Assembly (NCBI GenBank): GCA_012295275.1
Contig: CM022673.1
Location: 25,624,261 to 25,688,260 of the forward strand
Reading direction: 5' to 3'
From: Chrysomallon squamiferum
Lineage: Eukaryota > Mollusca > Gastropoda > Neomphalida > Peltospiridae
DNA length: 64,000 nt
The notes under the pieces: generated by a model
The model's input: only the letters and a program-made list of their open reading frames with translations
Databases searched by the model: none
What the model was told of the DNA's origin: nothing
Shown: positions 12,589 to 24,519 of the stretch, piece by piece
How positions within the stretch are numbered: the first letter of the stretch is position 1
Layout: each line of letters begins with the position of its first letter
Program-made: the position numbers and the translations under genes

Positions 12589-13723
12589 TCAGTGTTCATC
12601 TTACGACTTTAGTAATATGAATATTCGTGTTATATTTACCGAATAGAGACATTTCTCATTTTTGGCATTAGGACAATTGCTCTTTCCTGTCCACTTGTTT
12701 ATCTGAGTGACCAAACTGTCAATGACCGATGTACATTTCCTTCCCGTTGTCCTGCAAACATTTTTAAAAGTGACTTCTGAAAATGTCCGTAGCTACATTC
12801 CTTAATGTACGTAGTTAATTTTATAAACATTTGAACATTTTATAAGATTTAAAATTTCATTTAGATAAATAAATCACTGCAAAAATCATTAATAATACAT
12901 TGCTATTACATTTTATATTCTAGTGAATTTTTATTTTTAAATCTGTTGTTCACAAAGTATTATAAATTTTTGAAAAGTATAAAATCGAACATCACAGAAC
13001 TGATAATATCGACAAAATATTTAAATATTAAATAATATATTTGTAGGAATATTCTGTGCTTCAGATATTATTTAGAAGGGAAATATAAAGTAAAACAAAA
13101 ATAATGATAAAAAAATAATAGTAGTAATAATAATTAATAATAAAAAGAAACGAACAATCAGATAGAAAACTGTATATTATAAATTTTATTCATTAATTTG
13201 TTATATTATACACATAACAAAATCTCAAGTTACTCGCTTAAATAAAAAATTAAATTAAATTAAATTAAACGTGAGCTAAGGAATACTGATACTGGGAAGT
13301 GTGAAAATGGTTCACGGATTTGTGAAGGTTCTTTCTAATGGGTTCCAAAATTATACATTTTCAAAATGGGTTCAGAATTATACATTTAAAATAAAAATTA
13401 AAAAATAATAAAAAGAAAGAAAGAAAAAAAAACAAAAATGTTCCTGCAGATTATAGCAGCATGTTAAATAGTAACGAGTTTAACGAGGAATAAAATGTAT
13501 CTAAATATTATTGTTCGGACTGAAGCCACGAATGGACTCCATGGTAAACAAACTATGTTCACACCGCTCACGGACGACTGAATGTGTGATGTTTACGTAC
13601 TACAGTTCATATCCAACTTATACTTTACCAGTCTGCATTGCAAGAGGCATGCAATGATGCTGTTGTAGGCACAGAGTAGGAAATAACCAACAAAACAACA
13701 ACAGGAATAGCGTACATCTTCAT
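11589..13723 (-). CDS. Small secreted eight-cysteine protein, five exons, function unknown
   Basis: Exons in transcript order: 13629-13723, 12640-12751, 12348-12461, 11779-11857, 11589-11680. All introns are GT-AG and the total is 492 nt, 163 residues plus TGA. The start MKMYAIPVVVLLVISYS is a textbook signal peptide; a second in-frame ATG lies two codons on, and another possible in-frame ATG lies upstream near 13756. The mature chain has cysteines at about residues 28, 38, 58, 66, 104, 126, 152 and 160, an even number consistent with four disulfides, and no transmembrane helix. Key blocks are HRTPVKGYVDLLKFDF, GYSSSEVWYAVYDHGTNYCN, LFNLIQGIGL and a C-terminus ending ADCSKY. I recall small secreted proteins in fish and other aquatic animals with the same blocks (xTPVxxYVDxLxF, GYSxSExWYAV, GTNYCNLxNL), but I know no defined function and could not check this. 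An extracellular role is inferred from the signal peptide only. Confidence 0.75.
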
Positions 13724-13771
13724 GTGGGAAGAAAAACCATTTTGTACTGCGTACATTACTAATCTGCAGGC

Positions 13772-13849
13772 GTCACGTGACGAATGAATCATGTGACTTT
13801 TGCTTTGTTGCAGCTAAGCATCTTTCATGTGCATTTCGAACTTTATAAA
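13772..13849 (-). promoter_or_regulatory. Candidate promoter of the small secreted gene
   Basis: On the minus strand, TTTATAAA (13842-13849) is a TATA-like box about 120 bp upstream of the start codon. A perfect 10-bp palindrome GTCACGTGAC at 13772-13781 is a strong E-box of the type bound by bHLH-Zip factors such as USF or MITF/TFE, and a second CATGTG lies at 13790-13795. The transcription start is unknown, so the E-box may lie in the 5' UTR rather than upstream. Confidence 0.35.
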
Positions 13850-14442
13850 GCAGTCAGTTCAGTGAAAGTTTCAGATGTTCGCACATAACCTGCATTTCAG
13901 TAATTAACATCAACTTCTAAATAATGCCTTGTAACATTATACACTTTTAATATAAAAACTAAACCTAACCGTTTTACGACATGTAATGAAACACATCTAC
14001 ATTAAAATAAATAAAAATAAAAATTAATCATTAAACAGTTTTTTAATTAACAAACAACATTTTCTTTCTGTCTAAACAGATATATTTAACTGAAATGTAA
14101 CTGTGGAAAAGAAAAACAAACCAAAAAACTTTTTAAAAAAAACAAGACAAAACCCCAAATAACAAATAAATAAAATAAAATAAATAAAAATAAATTTTGT
14201 GTATATGTGTAAAAATATATATAAGCATAATGATGATGATGATAAATAAATAATTAAACAAAAAACACAAATACTTAGTAATTCATTCATATTTATTTAT
14301 AATTTAACATGGAATAAACCAATCAAATTTCACATGAGTACTTTTTCAATACTTTAGAGAAATTTCTGTTAGAAGATGAACACTCGTCAGAACTAGAACA
14401 CGGAGTAAGCTTCAGGATAAAACAAATAAATTAAACACTTCA
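13850..14442. other. Spacer and 3' UTR of the FAM187-like gene
   Basis: The FAM187-like stop codon is at 14443-14445. A minus-strand AATAAA (TTTATT at 14292-14297) is its likely polyadenylation signal. The remaining few hundred bases to the TATA-like box of the next gene are AT-rich with no exon visible. Confidence 0.5.
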
Positions 14443-14893
14443 TTAATTAGATCTGCTGTAACTGGAAAAATCTTTAGTAGTAGGCGACGAGAACTCTTCA
14501 GTGCTGGAAGGAGGAGATGTGCTATGGATGGAGATATTAGACGCGCTTCTTGCATTCGATCTGCTAAACGAACCGCTAATGGAGGTAGAAAGCTGTGACC
14601 AACTGCGACTTTCCTTAATGGCGTCGTCATAGAAACTGGGCAACGATCCGCGTTCGTCGTTTAACAGACCTGTGTGGGCTTCCCTGAAATACGTCTCGAT
14701 GTCTGGGCCTTCCGGTGGCGTTCGCGATCCACTTTCAGACGACGAAGGCATATCTCTGAGGCGTTTTTCGGGAACAGCTATGGCAACACGTCTGTGTATG
14801 TGTTTAACGATCATGAGAAAAAGAAAAACAGCGAAGTCAAAGGGATACGTGTACCAGATGTACCGTAAATACTTCTTGACATCTGTAAATATA

Positions 14894-14940
<47 letters not shown>

Positions 14941-15080
14941 TTTAAAAAAAATGTAAAATAGATAATATAAAATTATAACGCTAAAACAGATCAAACAATA
15001 ATATTTTATCTGTCTTCTGCCTGTTTGAGTGTTTGTATGTACATATGTATGTATATACATGCATACCTGTTTGTCTGTCT

Positions 15081-15120
<40 letters not shown>

Positions 15121-17589
15121 CAACTTATTCACAAAAAAACCCTCACATTTTCTAGCATCTTATTAAATTACAAACATTTTATGAAATTTCATAATGAACT
15201 TACTTTTATACGGTTCTCCAACAACTGTGAGGAAAATAATAAAGGAAATAAATCAGTGTTAGTTTGTACATGATAGTCAACTGGACAAAGTAAACCTGTC
15301 TAATGAACGTTTTAATTATTTAAAGTATTATCAAATAAACAACATCTATTCTTTTTCCACTGATCTGGTTTCTAAGCGTATTAGCATCACAATTTCTACT
15401 ACTACTTCTGCTGCTGCTACTACTACTACTGATATTGCTGTTTCTGCTACTTCTGCTACTACTAACTACTACTACTGCTACTGTTAACTATAGTATTGAT
15501 ACCACTACCACTACTGCTTCTGGTACTTTTACTAATACACTACGAATACTTAACATTACAGTTTTACAACTGCTCCAATTTTGATTTTCGAAACTTCTAT
15601 TATTTCTCCTATTAATACACCGTATACCAGTGTATCCTGTTTCGATTACTATTACAGTAATTGCATTTATTACTAAATGGAGCGTAATTTCTATCACGGC
15701 CATTGAAACCTTCACGGATAGTGCAGCTACAGCATTTACAATTATTTCTTTATTAGTTAAATTACCGTCATAAAGATTGAATCATTAATGATGAAATTAT
15801 GACCAAACAAATTTAAAAATTTGAACAAGACACATTAAAAATAAATAAGATATATATATATAAAACTGCAATAGCAAAGCATGAATAATTAATGCATGCA
15901 GGATAGGTTTGAAAACTATACTACCGAGAAAAAGTTAATCCGCTTTATATAGGTAACATTATATTTTCTGAACTGACAAAGATACGTGTGGAGCTTCATG
16001 ATAAATGGATTTAGTAATAATTAAGAATAAAAATCAACGATTTTATGATGCTCTATAGTGTGTATTTGTGTAAAAATATGTCATGATAGGAATGCGAACG
16101 ATTTATAAGTATTTCGAAACTCGTTCTATTACATTTCTTGAGAAACGTGGACTATTCTCTGTGAAATCGAGAGATAAACTTAACGTGATAAAATGGCTCA
16201 TTAATAGCCATATTAATGTGCGTTATGGTCGTTTATTTTAAGAATTTTTTTTTTTTTTTAATTTTCATACTTGAAAGCATTATATTTTTAGAAAGTATAT
16301 AAAATAATTGTAATTTTATGCTAATTAGATTTGTCTGAATTGCACTTATTTGGCACATGTTATGTATATACGTAGGTACTTTTTTCCCCGGATCTAACTG
16401 GTTTTACGAAACAAGAAAAAAAAGAATCTTCAAAGCCTTTCGTTTTTGGTTGTTTTGTTTTGTTGTCTCAGTTCTTGGGTTCATGGAGTCTGGGCATATC
16501 AGTTTGCATTTAAATAACTAAATCCTAACTCTAACCAAGAAACGTCTAGTGCATGTGTTTTGGAGTATAAAAACACGCCTCAGAAATATTTTTTTTTAGT
16601 AGTAACTTTAAATCTGATTTTACATGTAATACATATTCGTATTCCAGATTTTGCTAAAAATGAAAATGATAGTATTGATAAATAAAAAAAAAAAAAAAAA
16701 AAAAATAAAATAAAAAAAATAAACCTTGAAGACAAAGCAAGACTAACAAACGAACAATTCCATCAAATATAAAACAAAAAACCTGTATACATTAAACTAA
16801 CAAAGAAACTTTACCTCTCAGTTCAAATTTTCCCATTGGAATTGATTTGAAATAACAGGTGTACATTTTGGCATCACGCTCGAATGTCTCCTTGATTTCT
16901 AATTGGTTAGTAAAATGAATAATAACTCTAGTGTTATTGGCAAACTCGGACGGTTTCATGGGGTAGGTACCGTTAAACCAGAATATCTCATCCTCCAGTA
17001 CAACTCTTTAAATAGAGAATAGAGAATTACGCATTTTTAGTCCAGCTATCAATGAGTATTCGTGACATCGTTCTGTGTATTACAGCAGAGTGTATGAAAG
17101 TCTTGTTTATGTTTGAAAGAAAGAAAAAAAAAAAAAAAAGAATAATAATAAAATTTAAGCAATATTAAAAAGATGTATATAAAAAAGAAATAATAATAAT
17201 AATAATAATAAATGTCAAATTACGGTTTTTCTTTCTATTCTTTAATCCACCATTTTTATTTATTTACTTTAATGTTTATTTCGTCTTTTAACGCAGACTA
17301 TAAAATCAACGAAACATAGGACAAATTAGAACCGGTTCATGCCTCAATCAAATTTTAGTATATATAAATATATATATATAATTATTATTTTCTTTTTCGT
17401 AATAAACTTGGTATTTCTGCATTATTAACACTTGTTCGATGTATTGACATGGGAACTTCTCGCTACAATACCGACCCACAAGTATTTCCAGACAGTCCAC
17501 TTAGAAAACAGTTGTTTGTTATATTGCTACTGTTACTGACTTATGTGGATAAAATATTCTAAAATTAAAGTTTATACGAATATACAAGA

Positions 17590-17638
<49 letters not shown>

Positions 17639-20600
17639 TAAATTAAATGAATTAAATTAAAATCTAATAAAAAAAAAAAAAGCGAAGAGAAGAACTATAA
17701 TCGATTTAATTTTTGATTTGTCTAAGCCAGTGTTGTTGTTATTTTCGTTGTTGTAGTTGTTGTTGTTTAACATTATCGGTCTTAAATAATTTTGGATCTC
17801 GATATAAACCTATAAACTGATTCTGAAACAACAAGTAACGTTCTTAATGTAAGTTGGACGAAAAAGACATACCCAGGACATTTCATTTTAACTGGATCTC
17901 CTTCTTTGACTCTTATCAAAATAGGTCTTCCGGCTACGAATAAAAAATAAAAATACAAAATACAAAAAATAATATATATATTATTTGTTAGCATCTAATA
18001 CATTAAGGTTCATTTTGTATTTAATCAAAAATAAATGCAAATGTAAATATGGTTATGCTATCTATTTATTTATTAATTTTTATTTATGAATTGTGAATAA
18101 TTTAATTGAATTTTTTTTTTTTTACTTACAAAATTTCTTTTTCGGTTTATATTGTAGTTTTATTCCCTCAGCAGACAATTTCCCTGCATTTTTAAATGCT
18201 AAAATAAAATAGAAAATTAAAATTAAAACTAAAATTCATTTATATATATATATATATATTTAGTAAATAGAACAAAACACAGGTTTTATAATCCTATATT
18301 TTTTCTTCCTGTAATATAATTTACAGCTTGTTTAGATAATTTAAAATGCGATGATCTAACCAAAATCAAAGTTACTGTATCATTATTAATTGTTGGAAAC
18401 TAACTTTGTCAAATAATAAAGTATAACAATAACGAAACAAGTTCAAGTAAATATTTTTACAAGGAAGGAACTTTTATGCTTTCTTTCTTATTTGATGCTT
18501 TTAAACAAAACAACAACAACAATATAATCATTTTGCACCTGATACGGTAAGGTTATCAGATATTCATTCGTTCTTTATTATTAACTTTGATAAATAGTGA
18601 ATGAAATACGGGCAACTGTAACATTTGACTTACATGCTATACATGTCACATTACAGTTTCCGCTTTCTATCTCATCCGGGCGATTGACACTTACGCCTTT
18701 GTGATTGGTGAAGACGGATGACCGACAGGGGACACCACTACCAAACGTATTCAAAACAGCATCGACGTACCAAGGTTTGGCTTCCATTTTCAAATACATC
18801 TTTTTTATAGCACAGGTTCCTGCGACCATTCAAAAAATATGGTTACTCGACTGTTTTACTTAATTAAATAATGTCTGTAAATTAAAAACTAGTTTTTGAA
18901 TCTTTATTGGATATCTTCACATATACACACAGTACGTGGTTTTTCAAAAATGATTTTCCTTTACCCTTCTCTTACACTTATTATAAAAGAATAACAACAA
19001 AATACTTATTTGCAAATTTCAAAAGGTGCCAATTTTAATATGTCCTGAACGGATTTCAGCCCTAATTATTCTTATTCTTATAATGAAGTAAATATTTGTA
19101 GTTAATATAATGACGACTACGTTTTCTCTCACCAAGACGTTTTCTCGTTCCAATCTCCCCACACGTACTGCACGGACTCCACTGTCCCCATTTTGTAAAC
19201 AGCAAGAAGTTATGAGTAGCTAAACAAAATAATTATTTAATTAATTAATACCATTTAATAACCTTTATGAAGGTCTGGCATTAATTTAAAATCATAAAAA
19301 TGTTTTTTTTTTTTTTTTTTTAAATAAACGACTTAACGAAAATCAGTAAAACATATTTCAGTACTGAATGTGTATGTAATACTTTTAATTTTTTTGTTTG
19401 GAAGAAAAATCTGTTTGTCTAAATACTTGGTCATCAAAACTTACGGTATGTCTCTTCGTCAAGTGGGGGCGCTTTTCCAGGAATCTCTAGAGAAACTGTG
19501 TGGACAAAAAAAAAAAAATAATAATAATAATAATAAAGAAATAATATAAAGAAATAATTTAATGTTTTGTTTGAGTTTATATATTCAACAGCCTGTTAGT
19601 GACATTCAGCCTGTGATAGAGACTGTGTAATGCAAATGATAACCACCTTACACCTTTCAACATATTTATTCGTATTTCAAATAGAGAATACATGAATAAT
19701 AGCGCCATTGTAATTAAATAAGAATAAAGAAATCTCTGTTGCTTGCTATACATCATTCTATTGTTTACAGAATAGATATATTTGTTTCGTTTGCTTCTGA
19801 GTTTTGCTTCATGTTAATAATATTACAGCTTAAAAAAAATAAAGAAAAAAACATAAGCTAATTTGTATTTGGATGTATGTGCAATTTTTGTATGTTGGAT
19901 ATAAAATTACGTGTTTTTCGTTATGTAACGATTATACATGTGTTGCGTGTTTGTGTTCATGCGCGTACATGAATTACCCATACCGTTGTATATTTGTTTT
20001 AAATGTAATAATAATAATACAATATATATATATATTATATATATGTTCTGTTTCAAACAAATCTTTATTATTTAATGTATAATCTGACAGAAAATAAATA
20101 CTTAAAGTCGTTTGGTATTGATTTCACATTAATGTCTATTTAAGGACTACACTTCATTTAATATCAATATTGACATTACATATATTCAACCGTCCACTGT
20201 GACATATCTCAGACATTATTTACAATTCGTTAGCTTAGTCTTTTGAGCTCCGTTCATAAAGAATGTTACCTATTAAGTTAGAAAGCATACAAGCTTAAAA
20301 AAAAAAACTATATATATGTATATATATAATACAAAACTAACCTTCTTTGACAGGTATCTCAGTGGGTTTGATGACTGAAAAAAATAAATAGCCACCAGAT
20401 TATTAATAAATTACCCTATTTTAAAATGTATCTTAACGTTTAAAATCATAAATTATATATTACAAAAATATTAAACGACGTCTTCTGTTTGTTATATTCG
20501 GGTACATAATACTGTAAAATATTCTCATTTGTAATATTTTTTTGAGCAGTGGAAAAACATCGGGGAAAAAAGAATTTAAAAAAAAAAGAAAGAAAGAAAG

Positions 20601-22443
20601 AAAAAAGACTACAGAATCCAGAGAAGAGTTATAAATATTTAGAAAAACTTTCTGTTGAATGTAACTCGATAGAATGGTGTCAGAAGTTAGCACTAAAAGA
20701 AACTGAATAAAATGGTCTGTATGCTTGGAAAACAGTCAATATTTTACACATAGCAAGCATAAAAACCGTACAGAATATCCGAAAACAAAAACTGTTTATT
20801 TACCATCGAAATGGTAGAGAAATCTAAGTTTGTCTTTGGACTCGAGCAGATTTCTGATGTCGTCTGGAGACATAACAGTCTTCAATAGATGATCCGGTTC
20901 TGTGTGATCCTTGCAGAAGTAAGTCCCAGCGTCTTCTGAACAATTATTACGAATAACAAAATTTAAATAAATGTATTAATTAATTAAAGTATCAAATGTA
21001 TAGAGTTCGGTATGATGGGAAAGTTGTCGTGATTTGTGTAACAGATTTGTGTATTTTTGATAATGTTTCCTTTTAGTTAAAATTAAAATTTATTTTACAC
21101 ACACGCACGGACACACACACACACATTCACATTCACACTTTTTTAATAGTTCCATATTACACAGAGGAAAAGAGAAAAAGAGAATTTAATAAGGTTTTTA
21201 AAAAAGTTATTATCTGAAGGTTTACTTTTTTAGTTTCAGACGAGATATGTAAAAGTTCACCTATCGTCGGCTTTTCGATGATGAGAGTGTGATCAGTTTC
21301 CACATAAATTCGGTTAAGACGCGGATCATCGTGCATATCTGGGATTATCTCGTTAATCCTGTACACACCTTCCCACATGACCCTCTCCAGTCGGAACCAA
21401 AGCATAGACCGACGCATTGGATCTCCACTGGAGTAAATAAGACAACTTACTTATCTCATTATTATTTATTTAATTTATTTTTATTTGATTGTTGTTGTTG
21501 TTGTCTAAAATTTTATATATTCAAGAGTAAAAGTGAGAGCAGTAAATCGTAATTTCGATAAAAAAAAAGGTAAATATTTCGATTATATTTTAAATTTTGT
21601 AAACAAGAATAACTCCATGAACACCTTTTTTTATAACAACATAATTCAAATCATTTCCAAAACTTTTCGTTAATATTTTGTACCAGTTTTGGAATCATAA
21701 TTTTTTTCTTCTGTAAGTTAATAAACAACGATCTAGACGTTAAAAAAAAAACAGTTAAAAAATAAAATAAAATAAAAATAAAAAATAAAAAGGAAGAAAA
21801 GAACAACAGAAGAAAATCCGACTCGATTTGCCAAACTTACCAAAATGTGCATGTGAAAGCTGCGTCATCGTTTATTTCTTTTGTAATCACCATCTGGACG
21901 ACTTTGGTTGCAACAGAACTTTCAATAGTCTTCAACTTCTCCACGCAATCAGCTGCATGAGGGTCTGCAAATATAAACAACTTCTTTCTCAAAAAATTCA
22001 TTTCAATTGATATTTGTTTTTGCTTTCTTTACAGGATTGTTTATTGACAATATTTAGTGCAGCATATTTCAACTTTGGCATCACTGTTATTTCAAAGATA
22101 TTCGTATTTATGGAATTAAAATCCAATGGCTTGTTCGTGTGATAAAAGGTCTTTACTGTGAATAAATTATGGTCATTTAAGTAAGAGATAATAATTTTAT
22201 GGCAACAGGGTAGTCCTTATGAGCTGCGGGGCCCATTGTGGGAAAAACATTGATGATATAGATGGCAATTAAAATGTCATAAAATATTATTTATTAATTG
22301 CTGTATACCCAAACATTGCCCCCTCTCTGCTTTTTATTTTTAGCACTCACCGACTTGAGCAGACGCCTCAAAAGCTTCGCGGCGAATTCGGCGGTGAACT
22401 ACGTCACGACCTTCCAAGAATATTCCATTCATTAATTCTAGCA

Positions 22444-22487
<44 letters not shown>

Positions 22488-22922
22488 GTAAACAAACAAA
22501 TAAAAACAGTAATAATATTTACGTTTTACTATTTAAATTAAATATTAATGATTTGCAAGACTTGTTTAATTACTCATTAATGAAATTTTGAAAAGTTAGG
22601 CTTAAGATAGTTCAGATTTTTTTTTAATGGACAGAATTTCACAATATCATAGCGCTACGGAGTAAAGTTGGACACTTCGGTTTTTTTGCTTTATTAGCTA
22701 CGGTTCTATATGAAATCGATAGCTACATAATCTCATTAGACGTTTTGTATTTTTTTTTTTTTTTTTTTTTTTGGCATCTTTAATCAACAAAACTATCTCA
22801 ACCCATGTGATGATAATGTCTTTAACAATGAATGTTATTTTAGGCAGCACGATTTTTTCATAAATCCTAGTTATTTCAATAATTCAGCATGTGTGTTTCG
22901 TTATTTTCTATCTCAAACATAT

Positions 22923-22972
<50 letters not shown>

Positions 22973-23339
22973 TATACACATACATACATACATACATTCA
23001 TATATACATACATACAATGATATCTTTTAATCTGAGATTGAAAATAACGATATAGCATGTACAGTATATATGAAACTACGTACACGTGTAAATATGACTG
23101 TGTTTGTATGTGTGTATGTTAGTACGTATAGATTGAAACGTTACCTAATTTTAAAATTATCTTAATATAAATTACCTGATTCAGAATCGTGTTTCCAGTA
23201 TTCATTGTTTTCACTGTCGAAATGAATTTGGATGTGACCAACAAATTCATCATTAATTTGGCAGGTAGAGTCTTTGTCGTGTAAAAATAAAATAATAATA
23301 AAATAAAAATAAAATAAAATAGCTAAAATAACTAAATAA

Positions 23340-23385
<46 letters not shown>

Positions 23386-23671
23386 TATAAAAGAAATGTT
23401 TTATTTATTTATTATTGTTGTTGTTGTTGTTGTTGTTGTTGATATGTTTCTTATGTTGTTCGTTGTGTGACTAAAAATAAACATTTAAGTTTTTAAGTAT
23501 TTTACCGAAATAAATAACTTTTCAAATCACAGTGTGAAGAAAATCTCTGTATTTAAAGACTTTACTTCATCCTAACATGTTACGGAAGCTTTTGTCTATT
23601 TTAAGCGACTTACGTGCTATATTAATAACAAGGAGTAGTGTCAGTTTAACGAAAAACATTACAGAAACCAT
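14443..23671 (-). CDS. FAM187-like Ig-domain type I membrane protein, 15 exons
   Basis: Exons in transcript order: 23614-23671, 23176-23271, 22351-22437, 21841-21964, 21261-21427, 20804-20935, 20342-20374, 19445-19495, 19133-19219, 18634-18819, 18130-18198, 17873-17933, 16815-17005, 15204-15224, 14443-14882. They total 1803 nt, 600 residues plus TAA, in frame across 14 junctions. A signal peptide covers about residues 1-19. Ig domain 1 has Cys119, Trp132 and DAGTYFC ending at Cys185. A thrombospondin-1-like block FTKWGQWSPCSTCGEIGTRK spans about 257-276, followed by a Cys-containing stretch to about 340. Ig domain 2 has Cys382, Trp393 and YTCYF with Cys434. A transmembrane helix at about 462-480 is followed by a 120-residue Ser-rich cytoplasmic tail. 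The order Ig, FTxWxxWxxC..C..xGxRKRLG, Ig, TM is that of FAM187A/B, whose mammalian members are expressed mainly in testis; this one is longer than the roughly 400-residue mammalian forms. Ligand unknown. Exon 8 has a second in-frame acceptor. Confidence 0.8.
14894..14937. repeat. (AAT)n microsatellite
   Basis: AAT array about 44 bp long, immediately upstream (in transcript sense) of the acceptor of the last FAM187-like exon. It sits where the polypyrimidine tract would be, reading as TTA repeats on the sense strand. Confidence 0.9.
15084..15117. repeat. (CA)n microsatellite
   Basis: Uninterrupted CA array of about 34 bp in the last intron of the FAM187-like gene. Confidence 0.9.
15225..16814. 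other. FAM187-like intron 13
   Basis: Intron of about 1.6 kb between exons 13 and 14. It holds trinucleotide-rich sequence (ACT/GCT type) at about 15395-15535, and A and T runs near 16246 and 16684. An open frame at 15488-15715 on the minus strand is low complexity and shows no protein-like features. Confidence 0.6.
17592..17639. repeat. (AAT)n microsatellite
   Basis: AAT array of about 48 bp in intron 12 of the FAM187-like gene. A shorter AAT array lies nearby at about 17190-17211. Confidence 0.9.
22444..22484. repeat. (AAT)n microsatellite abutting an exon
   Basis: AAT array of about 41 bp ending 7 nt from exon 3 of the FAM187-like gene (exon edge at 22437), so the acceptor region of that exon is built from the repeat. 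Confidence 0.9.
22925..22969. repeat. (CA)n microsatellite
   Basis: CA array of about 45 bp followed by ACAT repeats, in intron 2 of the FAM187-like gene. Confidence 0.9.
23341..23441. repeat. (AAT)n and (TTG)n microsatellites
   Basis: AAT array at 23341-23382 followed by a TTG array at about 23416-23441, in intron 1 of the FAM187-like gene. Confidence 0.9.
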
Positions 23672-23698
23672 TTTGAAGCTTCGTCGCCAGCTGAGCGT

Positions 23699-23740
23699 AT
23701 TTCCATGGCAACTACAACTGACGTTTTTGAACTGACGTCA
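23699..23740 (-). promoter_or_regulatory. X-box plus CRE directly upstream of the FAM187-like start
   Basis: On the gene's strand, GTTGCCATGGAAAT (23699-23712) closely fits the RFX-factor X-box and lies 28 bp upstream of the ATG at 23671. A full palindromic CRE, TGACGTCA, follows at 23733-23740, with a half-site TGACGT at 23719-23724. RFX factors drive ciliary and spermatogenic genes and CREB/CREM binds CREs. The combination suits a testis or ciliated-cell gene, which agrees with mammalian FAM187 expression. The motifs are seen directly; the regulation is inferred. Confidence 0.5.
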
Positions 23741-23744
23741 CTCA

Positions 23745-24487
23745 ATAACAATTAATAATTTTTGAACGTACTCGGAGCACTTCGTACGTGTTCGTAAAAA
23801 TAATACATCATAGTTTGTAAGTAGGATGCACTTCACACATAAAATGTTTTTGTATGTGCGTAAGACTATAATGATTAATCGAATTTGAAGTAAATACATC
23901 ATAGAAGCATTTTTTTTTAATTATTATTTTTTACTTTTTTATTATTATTATTATTTTTTTTTTTTTATTTGTTGTCCATTATAGATCAAATCAGAGGCAT
24001 ATACTTCCCTGTCTTTATAAAAGCGTAGAATAGTTTTTTCACAATCATTAATAAAACTGCTTCTGGTTTCTTTTGTCGGGTATCATCAGTATTGAAAACC
24101 CCACGCAGAACGCGTGACAACTTTGTCTGAATCAAGTATAGTGACGATACTTTCAAATCGATATCATGAATATACATGCACATTCGGTATTTAGATTTAA
24201 ACAATTTATTTATTTATTCTTCATCTTTTTTTCCCCCTCCCCCCCATCTAACGTATTTTCAGCGGTTACTAATCTTTTCAAGAATGCATTTTAATGTTCT
24301 GTTATTTGTCATGGGATTATTTAATCGGCTCTTTTTCAGTTGTTATCGAGAATTTATAAAGCGGATTAAACCAAAAATAAAATAAATAAATAAAAAATAA
24401 ATTTCTATCGTATTATTATTTATGGTTGAAATAAATGTTTTTCAGTTTTCCTGGCAGTATATTTGAACAGAAACAAATAACAAATAA

Positions 24488-24519
<32 letters not shown>

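Noticed and set aside
14672-14956. Plus-strand frames of 94 and 64 codons
   Set aside because: They are antisense shadows of the last FAM187-like exon and run into an (AAT)n array giving poly-Asn.
23986-24204. 72-codon minus-strand frame with the block NTDDTRQKKPEAV
   Set aside because: It looks mildly protein-like and might be a repeat fragment, but I cannot place it in any family or gene model.
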